A DNA stretch of 64,000 nt from positions 210,810-274,809 of the forward strand of contig NZ_BNEO01000005.1 of NCBI RefSeq assembly GCF_014905415.1. The letters are read 5' to 3'. Shown here piece by piece: positions 9,174-18,420 of the stretch. Under the pieces are notes generated by a model, which worked only from the letters and a program-made list of their open reading frames with translations, did not search any database and was not told the origin of the DNA. Each line of letters opens with the position of its first letter. Position 1 is the first letter of the stretch. The stretch comes from Virgibacillus salexigens (GTDB lineage Bacteria > Bacillota > Bacilli > Bacillales > Amphibacillaceae). A program made the position numbers and the translations under genes.

Positions 9174-9238
9174 CTCATTGCAACTTCATTTGAAACCTTT
9201 ATTCCATTTATTCGTAGTACAAATAAGAGGTGAATGAA

Positions 9239-9445
9239 ATGAATCAAAGTAAAGGTTGTTTAAAATGTGGCAGTACGGATGCGGATCAAAAAGAAGTATC
9301 AATGACAGGTTCTGGGTTATCGAAGATGTTTGATGTTCAGAATAATAAATTCCTTGTTGTATATTGTAAAAATTGTGGATACTCGGAGTTCTACAATAAG
9401 GAAACTTCTGCAAGCAGCAATATTTTTGATTTATTCTTTGGATAA
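9239..9445 (+). CDS. Small zinc-ribbon protein (DUF2082-like)
   Basis: A 68-residue protein with two CxxC pairs, CLKCG near residue 7 and CKNCG near residue 43, separated by the family phrase MTGSGLSKMFDVQNNKF. These zinc ribbons are annotated as putative nucleic-acid-binding; the function is unknown. ATG 9239 follows AAGAGGTGA; GTG 9230 overlaps that site and is less likely. A bidirectional terminator follows. Confidence 0.85.
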   Translation: MNQSKGCLKCGSTDADQKEVSMTGSGLSKMFDVQNNKFLVVYCKNCGYSEFYNKETSASSNIFDLFFG

Positions 9446-9451
9446 CATTAT

Positions 9452-9490
9452 AAAAAAACCCATCTCCTGTTGTTGAGGAAATGGGTTTTT
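9452..9490. terminator. Bidirectional terminator between zinc-ribbon gene and htrB
   Basis: AAAAACCCATCTCCT pairs imperfectly with AGGAAATGGGTTTTT around a short loop. Runs on both sides serve the two converging transcripts. Confidence 0.88.
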
Positions 9491-9499
9491 ACATGTTTA

Positions 9500-10873
9500 T
9501 CATTCATTTGACTGGTTTGTTTTATTGTCTTCTTGTGCTTGAAGTGTTAATTCTGTTGTTTGCTTCTCACCATCACGATAGTACTCTATTTCGACTGTCT
9601 CACCAACGGATGCATCAGAATAGAGGAATTGTCGTAATTCTAAAATCGATGTAATTTCATTCCCATTAATTTTTGTAATGACATCAAATTGTTCTAAACC
9701 TGCTTCAGATGCTGCCGAACCATTTTGTACCTCTGCGATAACCATACCGCCCTTTACATCATCAGGCAAGGCAATTTCATTGCGATACTGTTGAGGTACT
9801 TGATTAATTGCGGCAGTACTAATTCCGATTAGCGGCCTTTCGATTTCACCTTCTTTTTCTAATTGTTCAATTATCGGAAGTGCTGAATCTACCGGGATGG
9901 CAAAACCTATACCTTCTACTTCACTACGAGCAATTTTCATAGAGTTAATACCGACGACAGCTCCATTTTCATTCACTAATGCACCGCCGCTATTTCCAGG
10001 GTTGATTGCAGCATCGGTTTGAATAACTTCTGTTACCCAATCTGCTTGCTGGTCACCATTTGTATCAATTTCAATGGAGCGATTTAATCCACTGACTACG
10101 CCTTTCGTCACGGTGTTAGCAAATTGCATGCCGAGCGGATTGCCAATAGCCATAGCAGTTTCACCTACTTTAAGGTCTTTTGAAGTACCCATGTTAGCAA
10201 CAGTTGTTATATTCTCGCCATCGACTTCTAATACAGCTAAATCGGTTAATTCATCTGTACCTAGTACTTTTGCATTTAAGCGTTCCTCTTGATAATTAAG
10301 CACAATTTCTACTTCTTTTGCCCCTTCTACAACGTGTTGATTCGTAATAACGTATGCCTTGCCGTTTTCCTTTTTATATATAATTCCTGAGCCAGTACCT
10401 GCTTCCTCGCTTTCAGTCCATACGCTTTGCTGTTGCATATTAAGTACACCAACAACAGCTTTAGAAGTTTCTTCTATGTTAGTAGCAACATCTGCGTCAT
10501 CGGAGGCCAAGGTCTTGACTACTTCTGCTGCTTCATTGTTTGAATTATCTGTAGCGTTATTATTGTTTCCGCTTTGTTGGTTAATAGGTATAATATTTGT
10601 TAATACCAATGCTACTATTAAGGCTACAGATACGATACCACCAGATAACCCTCCTAGGAAGAAGTGCAGCATCGATTTATTTTTTGGAGGTTTTTTATTT
10701 CCTTTAGAGTCTCTATGATTATCGGAAGTACCTGTATCTGTTTGATTATATGATTCTCTTTGAGTTTGATGGTCTTGATAGGTATCAGATAGTGGCCGTT
10801 CATCTTCGAAAGAATTATTTTCATTAGGATATCCATCCCAATCATTACGTTGATTTTCGTCTTTATAATCCAT
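9500..10873 (-). CDS. htrB: HtrA-family membrane serine protease HtrB
   Basis: A 457-residue membrane-anchored DegP/HtrA protease. A charged cytoplasmic N-terminus (1-67) precedes one membrane helix (about 69-95). The outward-facing trypsin-like domain has the full triad His180 (TNQH), Asp211 (LTDLAVLEV) and Ser295 (NPGNSGGAL), and a single PDZ domain covers about residues 345-440. It degrades or refolds misfolded secreted proteins at the membrane. It is divergent from cssRS, the arrangement of Bacillus htrB, whose promoter CssR activates. AAAGGGTGAGG precedes the ATG. The symbol rests on this context, since HtrA and HtrC are close paralogues. Confidence 0.88.
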   Translation of the reverse strand: MDYKDENQRNDWDGYPNENNSFEDERPLSDTYQDHQTQRESYNQTDTGTSDNHRDSKGNKKPPKNKSMLHFFLGGLSGGIVSVALIVALVLTNIIPINQQSGNNNNATDNSNNEAAEVVKTLASDDADVATNIEETSKAVVGVLNMQQQSVWTESEEAGTGSGIIYKKENGKAYVITNQHVVEGAKEVEIVLNYQEERLNAKVLGTDELTDLAVLEVDGENITTVANMGTSKDLKVGETAMAIGNPLGMQFANTVTKGVVSGLNRSIEIDTNGDQQADWVTEVIQTDAAINPGNSGGALVNENGAVVGINSMKIARSEVEGIGFAIPVDSALPIIEQLEKEGEIERPLIGISTAAINQVPQQYRNEIALPDDVKGGMVIAEVQNGSAASEAGLEQFDVITKINGNEITSILELRQFLYSDASVGETVEIEYYRDGEKQTTELTLQAQEDNKTNQSNE

Positions 10874-11087
10874 CTTTCCTCACCCTTTCCAAAGATTTTA
10901 AAAAACAGGCTTTAGGATACCATCTCTAAGCGACGAGGGGAGTTAGGGGACGCAACAGAGGTGTTATCCACCAGCCTGAATATATGAGTAAATGGCACTT
11001 CATGAGAATTTAAAGATGTAATTCAATGAAGTCACCATCGATATATTTATATTGTACCCACGCTATTTGGGATTCATTTGGTATAAA

Positions 11088-11144
11088 TGTGGAAAAAATG
11101 TGTAAAACCATTTAGGATGTAAACATTAACTATTTATGTGAGAA
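11088..11144. promoter_or_regulatory. Candidate CssR operator repeats between htrB and cssR
   Basis: Four copies of a TGTGnAAA-like word lie on the plus strand: TGTGGAAA at 11088, TGTGTAAA at 11099, TGTAAACA at 11118 and TGTGAGAA at 11137, spaced 11, 19 and 19 bases. The reverse complement resembles the TTTTCACA octamers I recall from Bacillus CssR-controlled promoters. Assignment is by analogy. Confidence 0.45.
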
Positions 11145-11179
11145 TAGAAGTAATTAATTTGTAGAAAAGGTGACAGAGT

Positions 11180-11869
11180 ATGAATAATCATATTGGTGTT
11201 GTTGAAGATGATTCGAATATACAAAATATTGTATCCGCGTATTTGAAAAAAGAGGGTTTTGAAGTAACCGTACTGGATAATGCTGAGGATGCATGGGAGT
11301 TTTGGCAAACCGACCGCCCCGATATGTGGATATTAGATATTATGCTGCCTGGTATGGATGGTTATGAATTCTGCAAAAAAATTCGTAATGAAAGTGAAGT
11401 TCCAATTATTATTATATCAGCAAAAGATGAAGAGATAGATAAGATTCTCGGGCTGGAGCTTGGTGGAGACGATTATTTAACAAAGCCGTTTAGCCCGCGA
11501 GAATTAGTGGCTAGAGTAAAACGTTTATTCAAACGCTCGCAAGTGTTGGTAGAAAAAGAAGAACTGGAAGATAGAGTAACTGTTGACCAACTAACGATTG
11601 ATAAGAAAGAACGGCGTATTTTCTTTGATAATCAAGAATTTGAAGTAACCACCAAAGAATTTGATATGTTATCGATACTAACTGAAAATATCAATCGCGC
11701 ATTTTCTAGAGAAGAATTGCTAATAAAAATATGGGGAGATAATTACTTTGGAAGTGATCGAGCCGTGGATGATTTAGTGAAGCGGATTCGGAAGAAACTA
11801 CCCGATCTTCCGTTGGAAACTGTATGGGGTTACGGCTATCGATTAAGGCATGAAGGAGATCAAGTATGA
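11180..11869 (+). CDS. cssR: Secretion-stress response regulator CssR
   Basis: A 229-residue OmpR/PhoB-type regulator. The receiver domain (1-120) has the acidic pair EDD, the phosphoacceptor in WILDIMLPGMDG near residue 53 and the conserved lysine in YLTKPFSP. A winged-helix domain (about 130-225) ends in TVWGYGYRLR. In Bacillus, CssR activates htrA, htrB and its own operon when secreted proteins misfold. Position opposite htrB and coupling to the next kinase support the name. ATG 11180 follows AAAAGGTGA. The stop overlaps the cssS start by four bases. Confidence 0.88.
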   Translation: MNNHIGVVEDDSNIQNIVSAYLKKEGFEVTVLDNAEDAWEFWQTDRPDMWILDIMLPGMDGYEFCKKIRNESEVPIIIISAKDEEIDKILGLELGGDDYLTKPFSPRELVARVKRLFKRSQVLVEKEELEDRVTVDQLTIDKKERRIFFDNQEFEVTTKEFDMLSILTENINRAFSREELLIKIWGDNYFGSDRAVDDLVKRIRKKLPDLPLETVWGYGYRLRHEGDQV

Positions 11870-13206
11870 GGCTGCAATCTCAGCTAAATGCTGCATTTAC
11901 TACTCTATTATTAATCGTCATGGCGATAACGGGATATTTGATTTACTCTTTAATTTTGGACATGCTTATTCAAGATGAGCAACGGCAATTAAGGCAAAAA
12001 GGAGATTTATTAATTGAGGTTCTAAATGAACAGTACGGTAACACGAGTATAAGTAATTTAGAGGAGTTTCTCCAGGATCAAGATTTACAATTATTTATAT
12101 ATGATCGTAATCAAAATGCCGTCGTATCACCATTACCTAAATCGGTTGTTGCTGAATTCTTTCGTACCAATGATTTTTCCGATAAAAATGAAACGTTATG
12201 GGAGTATAAAAATGATAAATACGTTACTTCGCGAATTCTAATTAGACCTGAAAGTACAGGATTAGAGTTAATTTTATTAACCCCACTTAGTGATATTGAA
12301 TCTGTTCAACAGAATTTTATTTTCCGGTTACTAATTGTATTCTTGATAGGTGGCGCTATTGCAACAATTCTGAGTTATATATTTACACGTAAATTAGTAA
12401 CGCCACTTTCTAAATTAAAAAAACAATTGAAGAAAATCGAAAAACGTCAATTTAATTCCATGGAGAGAATTCACGCTACTGGGGAAATTAAGGAAGTGGA
12501 ACAAAGTGTATTTGAGATGGCAAACGAACTACAGAGGTATATTAATTCTCAACAAACTTTCTTTCAAAATGCAAGCCATGAACTAAAAACGCCATTGATG
12601 ACAATCCAAGGGTATGCAGAAGGAATCCGGGATAAGATTTTTGATGCGAATGAAGAAGAAAAGGGCTTGGAAGTGATGGTAACAGAAGTTAAACGCTTGA
12701 AAAAAATAATTAATGAAATGGTCCTATTAGCTAAATTAGATAGTGAACCAGATGTTTATAATCCTGAAATGTTACAGTTATCTGTTATCTTGGAGCAAGT
12801 AGTGGATCGGGCTTTGCCAATTGTTAATGAAAATGGAGTTGAATTAAAGCACAGCATGGAGGGGTCACCAGAATTATACGCTGATGGTGAAAAGTTATTA
12901 CGTGCCCTTTTAAATCTTACCTTTAATGGCATACGTCATGCGAACGAAAAGGTAAGCTTGCATATTAAACAAGAAAACAAGCGAATCCTGATTACTGTAG
13001 AGGACGATGGTGAGGGGATATCCGAAAACCTTATCCCGCAGATATTTCATCGATTTGTAAAAGGAAAGGGTGGAGAAACTGGCCTTGGATTAGCAATTGC
13101 TCGAGCTATTATTGAACAATCTGGTGGCAGAATAACTGTCGATCGCTCACAACTTGGAGGAGCAAAATTCCAAATAGAATTTTTCGAGCAGCATTTAGAA
13201 CGATGA
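11866..13206 (+). CDS. cssS: Secretion-stress sensor histidine kinase CssS
   Basis: A 446-residue membrane kinase. Two membrane helices (about 9-31 and 146-168) bracket an extracytoplasmic sensor domain of about 115 residues, followed by a HAMP linker, a HisKA domain with the phosphorylated His in NASHELKTPL, and an ATPase domain with DDGEGI and GLGLAIA. Size and topology match Bacillus CssS (about 450 residues). It senses misfolded exported protein and phosphorylates CssR. Its start overlaps the cssR stop, so the pair is co-translated. The next gene, typA, has its own promoter-like TATAAT near 13243. Confidence 0.87.
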   Translation: MRLQSQLNAAFTTLLLIVMAITGYLIYSLILDMLIQDEQRQLRQKGDLLIEVLNEQYGNTSISNLEEFLQDQDLQLFIYDRNQNAVVSPLPKSVVAEFFRTNDFSDKNETLWEYKNDKYVTSRILIRPESTGLELILLTPLSDIESVQQNFIFRLLIVFLIGGAIATILSYIFTRKLVTPLSKLKKQLKKIEKRQFNSMERIHATGEIKEVEQSVFEMANELQRYINSQQTFFQNASHELKTPLMTIQGYAEGIRDKIFDANEEEKGLEVMVTEVKRLKKIINEMVLLAKLDSEPDVYNPEMLQLSVILEQVVDRALPIVNENGVELKHSMEGSPELYADGEKLLRALLNLTFNGIRHANEKVSLHIKQENKRILITVEDDGEGISENLIPQIFHRFVKGKGGETGLGLAIARAIIEQSGGRITVDRSQLGGAKFQIEFFEQHLER

Positions 13207-13288
13207 AACTTCAAAACTTTTACCTAATACCGGCAAGTGTGTTATAATTGAATGGTTTGAATCAACTCGTAAATAGAGGAGCTTACGT

Positions 13289-15118
13289 ATGCAATTAAGA
13301 GAAGATATTCGCAACATCGCTATTATTGCCCATGTAGACCATGGTAAAACGACATTAGTCGATCAGCTTTTAAAGTATTCGGGGACATTCCGCGAAAATG
13401 AGCAAGTTAATGAGCGGGCGATGGACTCTGGAGATATTGAGAGAGAACGTGGTATTACTATTTTGGCAAAGAATACCGCGATTAAATATAAAGACACAGC
13501 CATTAATATCCTTGATACGCCTGGCCATGCTGACTTTGGTGGTGAAGTGGAACGAATTATGAAAATGGTTGATGGAGTGGCGTTAGTAGTTGATGCTTAC
13601 GAAGGAACGATGCCGCAAACCCGTTTTGTATTAAAAAAAGCACTGGAGCAAAAACTTACCCCAATCGTCGTGCTAAATAAAATTGATCGCCCAAACGCAC
13701 GTCCACACGAAGTAATTGATGAAGTGCTTGATTTATTCATTGAGCTTGGTGCAGATGATGACCAACTAGAGTTCCCTGTAGTTTATGCTTCTGCTTTAAA
13801 TGGAACTTCAGGGTTTGAACCAGAGGAACAAGAAGAGACGATGGATCCTGTGTTCACCACAATTCTGGATCACATTCCGGCTCCAGTGGATAATCGTGAA
13901 GAGCCATTACAATTCCAAATAACTTTATTGGATTATAATGATTACGTTGGCCGAATTGGTGTGGGACGTGTAGTACGTGGTAAAATCGCTGTCGGTCAGC
14001 AAGTTGTCATTTTGAAAAAAGATGGTTCGGAAAAATCATTCCGTATTACTAAATTATTTGGGTTTATAGGCTTAAAACGGATAGAAATTAAAGAAGCAGT
14101 TGCGGGAGATATTGTAGCAGTTGCTGGAATGGAAGATATTAATGTAGGTGAAACGATATGTCCACAGGATCATATCGAAGGACTGCCTTGGTTACGTATT
14201 GATGAACCTACCTTACAAATGACTTTTCTTGTTAACAACAGCCCATTTGCTGGGAGAGAAGGAAAATATATTACGTCACGTCGAATTGAAGAACGATTGC
14301 TAAAACAATTAGAAACAGATGTTAGTCTGAGAGTGGAGCCAACAGATTCACCTGATGCTTGGATTGTGTCAGGGCGTGGGGAACTACATCTATCCATTTT
14401 GATTGAAAATATGCGTCGTGAAGGATATGAATTACAACTATCGAAACCGCAAGTTATTATTAAAGAAATAGATGGTGTAAAGTGTGAACCTGTAGAACGG
14501 GTACAAGTCGATGTACCTGAAGAATATACAGGAGCGATTATGGAATCTTTAGGGGAAAGAAAAGGTGAAATGCTTGATATGGTTAACCAAGGAAATGGTC
14601 AAGTACGCCTTGAATTTAAAGTTCCATCACGAGGACTGCTTGGGTATTCAACAGAATTCATGTCGCAAACACGTGGGTATGGAATCCTAAACCATACGTT
14701 CGATGGATATGAACCAATTATAAAAGGACAAGTTGGTGGAAGAAGAGAAGGTGTCCTAGTAGCACTAGAAAACGGTAAAGCATCAACTTATGGTATTATG
14801 CAATTGGAAGATCGTGGTGTTATCTTTGTTAACCCAGGTACGGAGGTTTATTCCGGTATGATTGTAGGAGAACATAATCGGGATAATGACTTAACGGTTA
14901 ATATTACAAAGGAAAAACATTTAACCAATGTTCGCTCTGCGACAAAAGATCAAACCTCAACCATTCGCAAAACCAGGGAAATGTCTTTAGAAGAAGCAAT
15001 TGAGTATCTAAATGATGATGAATATTGTGAAGTAACCCCTGAGACAGTCCGATTACGTAAAAAAATCTTAAATAAGAATGAACGTGAAAAAGCAGCGAAA
15101 AAGAATAAAATAGACTAA
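13289..15118 (+). CDS. typA: Translational GTPase TypA/BipA
   Basis: A 609-residue ribosome-binding GTPase of the elongation-factor family. The G domain has AHVDHGKTTL (G1), the GITI switch I segment, DTPGHADFGG (G3) and NKIDRPNA (G4). An EF-Tu-like domain II, two alpha/beta domains and the TypA-specific C-terminal domain (GYGILNHTFDGYEP onwards) complete the usual length. It assists ribosome assembly and translation in the cold or under stress. AGAGGAGCT precedes ATG 13289. A strong terminator follows, so it is probably transcribed alone. Bacillus calls it ylaG. Confidence 0.97.
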   Translation: MQLREDIRNIAIIAHVDHGKTTLVDQLLKYSGTFRENEQVNERAMDSGDIERERGITILAKNTAIKYKDTAINILDTPGHADFGGEVERIMKMVDGVALVVDAYEGTMPQTRFVLKKALEQKLTPIVVLNKIDRPNARPHEVIDEVLDLFIELGADDDQLEFPVVYASALNGTSGFEPEEQEETMDPVFTTILDHIPAPVDNREEPLQFQITLLDYNDYVGRIGVGRVVRGKIAVGQQVVILKKDGSEKSFRITKLFGFIGLKRIEIKEAVAGDIVAVAGMEDINVGETICPQDHIEGLPWLRIDEPTLQMTFLVNNSPFAGREGKYITSRRIEERLLKQLETDVSLRVEPTDSPDAWIVSGRGELHLSILIENMRREGYELQLSKPQVIIKEIDGVKCEPVERVQVDVPEEYTGAIMESLGERKGEMLDMVNQGNGQVRLEFKVPSRGLLGYSTEFMSQTRGYGILNHTFDGYEPIIKGQVGGRREGVLVALENGKASTYGIMQLEDRGVIFVNPGTEVYSGMIVGEHNRDNDLTVNITKEKHLTNVRSATKDQTSTIRKTREMSLEEAIEYLNDDEYCEVTPETVRLRKKILNKNEREKAAKKNKID

Positions 15119-15152
15119 GAAACGTAAAACACTGAAAGTATTGCTTTCAGTC

Positions 15153-15194
15153 AGCTTGTAGAAAAATCTTATGTTTTTCTACAAGCTTTTTTGT
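15153..15194 (+). terminator. Rho-independent terminator after typA
   Basis: A perfect 14-bp stem AGCTTGTAGAAAAA/TTTTTCTACAAGCT with a 7-base loop is followed by TTTTTTGTG. Confidence 0.95.
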
Positions 15195-15345
15195 GCGCCC
15201 GTGCGGTACCACTCGCTTTCTGCGGACGAAAGCCCGAGCCTCCTCGTGAAAATCCCACTGCAGGGGCTTTTTCCGCAGGAGTTTCGTGGTATTCGTCCTT
15301 CACCTAACTTACCTTGGATAGGGTGAGGGGGCACTCCATTTCCAA
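15195..15345. repeat. Imperfect palindromic GC-rich repeat upstream of the sugar dehydrogenase
   Basis: The segment from about 15203 to 15300 is GC-rich. Its arms, TACCACTCGCTTTCTGCGG (from 15208) and CCGCAGGAGTTTCGTGGTA (to about 15293), are imperfect inverted copies. The CGCTTTCTGCGG core resembles CGCTTTCCGCG at 6186-6196, so it is probably the same repeat family. No gene lies between 15119 and 15523. Confidence 0.5.
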
Positions 15346-15523
15346 TACATTTTGCCTATCTTTTTTTGATTGAAACAAAACCATTACTGCCTTTAAGAAT
15401 TCTATCTAAAAATAACAAAGAAAAGATGGAATTTCAGGAAAAAAAGCAAGAAAAGACTGTAGTGTTTTCGTTACTAAATTTAGGGAATAATCAAAATAGA
15501 TTAGTAAAACGAATAATGATGAG

Positions 15524-16642
15524 GTGTTGTGTATTCGGGAATTCTACGTATTCTTTATCATGGTTGTTATCGTTTTGGTATCTGCATGTGCACAAGATAA
15601 CGATTCGAATTCGTCTCAAAAAGATCAAGCGTCACAAGAATCAAAAACCACTGAAGAAACAGATCAAGGAATCGAAAAGAAAGTAATAGCTTCTAATTTG
15701 CAAGAACCGTGGGAAATTGAGCAAGTAGATAGCTCGCTGTATATTAGCGAGCGAACCGGTTCTATTGTGAAAGTGGAAGCGGGCGAAGTTAATCGAAAAC
15801 CCGTACAATTTGATGCTAGTTTATCCCAGCAAGCTGAAGCTGGATTATTGGGGTTAGCGTTCCCAGAGAATTTCTCACAAACAAATACGGCAATTGCTTA
15901 TTATTCCTACGAACAAAATGGAGCATATTATCAACGTGTAGTGACAGTAGAGGAGACCGAAGAACAATGGAGAGAAAAAAGTATATTACTTGATAAAATC
16001 CCAGGAGGAGAGTTCCATCAAGGTGGAAGAATGGAGATTGGGCCAGATAATAAGTTGTATATTACTACAGGTGATGCTACGAATCCTGAATCAGCTCAAG
16101 ATATGGAGAGCCTTGCTGGGAAAATTCTTCGGATGAATCTTGACGGTACCGTTCCCAATGATAATCCGCAACAAGATTCCTATGTTTTTTCTTACGGTCA
16201 TCGTAACCCACAGGGTTTAGCTTGGGGGAAAGGCAGTCAGTTATATGCAACCGAACATGGTTCAAGCGCAACAGATGAAATAAATCAGATCGAAGCAGGC
16301 AATAATTATGGTTGGCCGGAGATACAGGGTGATGAGACAAAAGAAGGAATGAAAACTCCGATTATCCATTCAGGTGAAGATACTTGGGCTCCTTCTGGAA
16401 TGACCTATTTACATGGCAAGTTTTATTTTGCTTCTTTAAGAGGGGAAGCACTTCGCCAATTTGATCCCTTAAAGGAAACCGAAACAGCAATTATTTCAGA
16501 TGTTGGTAGGGTACGAGATGTAATGGCTGACCAGAATGGATTGTATATTATTACGAACAATACAGATGGACGAGGAAATCCAGCAGAGAATGATGATCAG
16601 TTAATGTACATTCCAATACCAAAAAATCAGCTGCATCAATAG
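15524..16642 (+). CDS. Lipoprotein PQQ-dependent sugar dehydrogenase-like protein (GDH/YliI type)
   Basis: About 372 residues. A hydrophobic N-terminus with lipobox LVSAC indicates a lipid-anchored protein outside the membrane. A charged Ser/Glu/Lys linker is followed by a six-bladed propeller of the GSDH family: PWEIEQVDSSLYISER, GEFHQGGRMEIGPD, TTGDATN, SYGHRNPQGLAW and NNYGWPE. Family members oxidise aldose sugars with PQQ, but many Gram-positive members have no proven cofactor or substrate. The start is uncertain: GTG 15524 or TTG 15527 overlap the GATGAGG site, and ATG 15516/15519 with a better position are in another frame, so a small frameshift near 15525 is possible. Confidence 0.8.
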   Translation: MLCIREFYVFFIMVVIVLVSACAQDNDSNSSQKDQASQESKTTEETDQGIEKKVIASNLQEPWEIEQVDSSLYISERTGSIVKVEAGEVNRKPVQFDASLSQQAEAGLLGLAFPENFSQTNTAIAYYSYEQNGAYYQRVVTVEETEEQWREKSILLDKIPGGEFHQGGRMEIGPDNKLYITTGDATNPESAQDMESLAGKILRMNLDGTVPNDNPQQDSYVFSYGHRNPQGLAWGKGSQLYATEHGSSATDEINQIEAGNNYGWPEIQGDETKEGMKTPIIHSGEDTWAPSGMTYLHGKFYFASLRGEALRQFDPLKETETAIISDVGRVRDVMADQNGLYIITNNTDGRGNPAENDDQLMYIPIPKNQLHQ

Positions 16643-16648
16643 TATAAA

Positions 16649-16690
16649 ATAGTGGACCTTGTATAAAAACAAGGTTCGCTATCCATCCTT
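16649..16690 (+). terminator. Terminator after the sugar dehydrogenase
   Basis: ATAGTGGACCTTGT pairs with ACAAGGTTCGCTAT through 14 positions including G-U pairs, followed by a T-rich CCTTTTCTT. Confidence 0.75.
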
Positions 16691-16866
16691 TTCTTAGGGC
16701 CTTTTGTGTTACTTCTCCCCAGCTATTTTATAGTGCTATGTCTTTAATTGGCTCATCTTATAAAGATTTTCATATATTATGCGCCATGTTGAATCATTCG
16801 GCAAATCACATATATATATGCTAGTATAACTAGGATAAAGGAAATCAAGAAAGGAGCTTGCTTATC

Positions 16867-17139
16867 ATGCGAAGGTTTTGGAAACGTATTGGATTCCTAT
16901 TTACATTTCAACGGTCTATTTCATTTTTAAAAGATTTCTTTGTGGAAAAGGAAGTTACAAAATCAAAAAAGATTTTGTTTGCTGTATTAATTATCGGCTA
17001 TTTCTTATTTCCATTTGATTTAATTCCTGATTTTCTATTCGGCTTAGGTCTTGTAGATGATGTTTCAATAGCAATTTTATTATTGCAATGGATGATTAAA
17101 ATGGCTCCCCAGCACTTAAAAGAGAAGTATTCGTTCTAG
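16867..17139 (+). CDS. DUF1232 (YkvA-like) small membrane protein
   Basis: A 90-residue protein with the DUF1232 hallmark FPFDLIPDFLFGLGLVDD in its second half, inside or next to a hydrophobic segment (ILFAVLIIGYFLF). The N-terminal 30 residues are basic and amphipathic. Family function is unknown. ATG 16867 is preceded by AAAGGAG at 16850-16856; a TTG nine bases earlier has no spacing to that site. It converges on the YkgA-like gene 22 bases away. Confidence 0.87.
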   Translation: MRRFWKRIGFLFTFQRSISFLKDFFVEKEVTKSKKILFAVLIIGYFLFPFDLIPDFLFGLGLVDDVSIAILLLQWMIKMAPQHLKEKYSF

Positions 17140-17161
17140 AATTAGGTAAGAGCGTCTATTG

Positions 17162-18028
17162 CTAACCTTCCATTCTTTTCAGTGGCAGTGTGCAGCAGCG
17201 GAAGGATCCGCCTGATTTTATAATTTCAGAAAAAGCGATTTCAGCTACTTTAAACCCAGCTTGTTCCATCTTCCTATTTAAGGCGCGGTTTTCAGGTAGA
17301 CTTACGATTGTGTTGTTACCAATCGCAAGAACGTTCGGCCCCATCGCGAATTGCTCTTCATCCGTGACTTCAATAACCGTGTACCATGTCTTCAAGTATT
17401 GATAAGCAGCTTTATCTATCCCAGCTGGATATACGAGGGCGGTATGCTCCCCAATAATAGTCAATACACAATCCAAATGAAGAATATCCTCTCTTAGTTT
17501 TACGGATCGTATATAATGGTTAGGCAATACTTGCTGTAACTGTTGGATAGCTTTTCTGCTCGTACGATGGCTGTTTCCTATCCAAATGGTTTTACCATCA
17601 ACTAGTACATCTCCGCCCTCGATTGCTGATGATATCGTAGCATTGTATTGCAGGTTATTTTGCTGTAGCCAGTCTCTTAAAACAGCAGTCTCTGGATGAC
17701 GAACCTCTTCTTTCATTAATGATATAAATAACGTATCCTCAATGACAAATCCGATATCTCTTGTATAGACCTGTTCATTTAATTCTTCCTTCGTTGGTAA
17801 TTCGCTTACATGGGTTCCTTCTGACTCTAAGAAAAGTTTAAAATCATGGTGCTGCTGCAGAGCCTTATCTCGGTTGATGTTATCTTTTAGATAATGCTCC
17901 TGTGTTTCATTAATCACTTCTTCAATTTTCATGTTGGTTGGTGGTACAAGAATAACTTCTTGTAATGCGTCATATTCGTTTTCGCAATAAATAGTCATAG
18001 GTTGGTTTTCGGGCAAAGCTTTTGTCAT
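17162..18028 (-). CDS. Dimethylarginine dimethylaminohydrolase / amidinotransferase family hydrolase (YkgA-like)
   Basis: A 288-residue guanidino-group-modifying enzyme. Family features are the substrate-binding TRDIGFV near residue 92, the catalytic His in LREDILHLDCVL, GGDVLVDGKTIWIG, and the nucleophilic Cys in SGGSFRCCTLPL at the C-terminus. It probably hydrolyses a guanidino compound in the cytoplasm; the actual substrate (dimethylarginine, arginine or other) cannot be told. Its closest match that I recall is Bacillus YkgA. The start at 18028 is chosen because GGAGG lies seven bases upstream; ATG 18043 would place the site after the start. Confidence 0.85.
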   Translation of the reverse strand: MTKALPENQPMTIYCENEYDALQEVILVPPTNMKIEEVINETQEHYLKDNINRDKALQQHHDFKLFLESEGTHVSELPTKEELNEQVYTRDIGFVIEDTLFISLMKEEVRHPETAVLRDWLQQNNLQYNATISSAIEGGDVLVDGKTIWIGNSHRTSRKAIQQLQQVLPNHYIRSVKLREDILHLDCVLTIIGEHTALVYPAGIDKAAYQYLKTWYTVIEVTDEEQFAMGPNVLAIGNNTIVSLPENRALNRKMEQAGFKVAEIAFSEIIKSGGSFRCCTLPLKRMEG

Positions 18029-18088
18029 TTGTTGAACCTCCATTACTTGTTTACCTATTCTTCCCTGTTTGTTAAAGAAAGAAACAAA

Positions 18089-18114
18089 AAAAGGACTGCT
18101 TACAGCCCTTTTTC
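18089..18114 (-). terminator. Minus-strand terminator upstream of the YkgA-like gene
   Basis: AAAAAGGACTG pairs with CAGCCCTTTTT with one mismatch. It lies just below the small membrane gene at 18134-18313 and is T-rich on the minus strand. Confidence 0.7.
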
Positions 18115-18133
18115 TGTAGGATCGTATCCTTTG

Positions 18134-18313
18134 TCAATGTTTATTATGTTCTTCTTCATTTGGTATATACTTTGCAAAATAAGCTGCGAATAATAAAAAT
18201 ATAAAGGACAATCCCCATGAAACAATACCGTTCCATTGAAAGTCTATACGTAATCCAACAACTAAGATAACCGCACTTAAACCAATGAAGAACACTGTTA
18301 AGTAACGTTTCAC
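18134..18313 (-). CDS. Small two-helix membrane protein
   Basis: A 59-residue protein with two predicted membrane helices (about residues 6-22 and 31-50), a basic N-terminus (MKRY) and a charged tail ending in EEEHNKH. I do not recognise the family. GTG 18313 is chosen because GAGGTG sits six bases upstream; GTG 18322 lies inside that site. It is preceded by an AT-rich promoter-like region and followed by its own terminator, which supports a real gene. Confidence 0.65.
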   Translation of the reverse strand: MKRYLTVFFIGLSAVILVVGLRIDFQWNGIVSWGLSFIFLLFAAYFAKYIPNEEEHNKH

Positions 18314-18420
18314 GTAAAACACCTCGATTACTTAGGTACATAGTTCCATCGTATTGTATGCATATATTATAATATGTGTCTTCAAAAATTTATATTAACA
18401 GGTTCTAAAAATTGGACTTT

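Noticed and set aside
15366..15686. 106-residue basic open frame before and over the sugar dehydrogenase
   Set aside because: Lys-rich translation of AT-rich spacer plus the wrong frame of the lipoprotein gene; no ribosome binding site.
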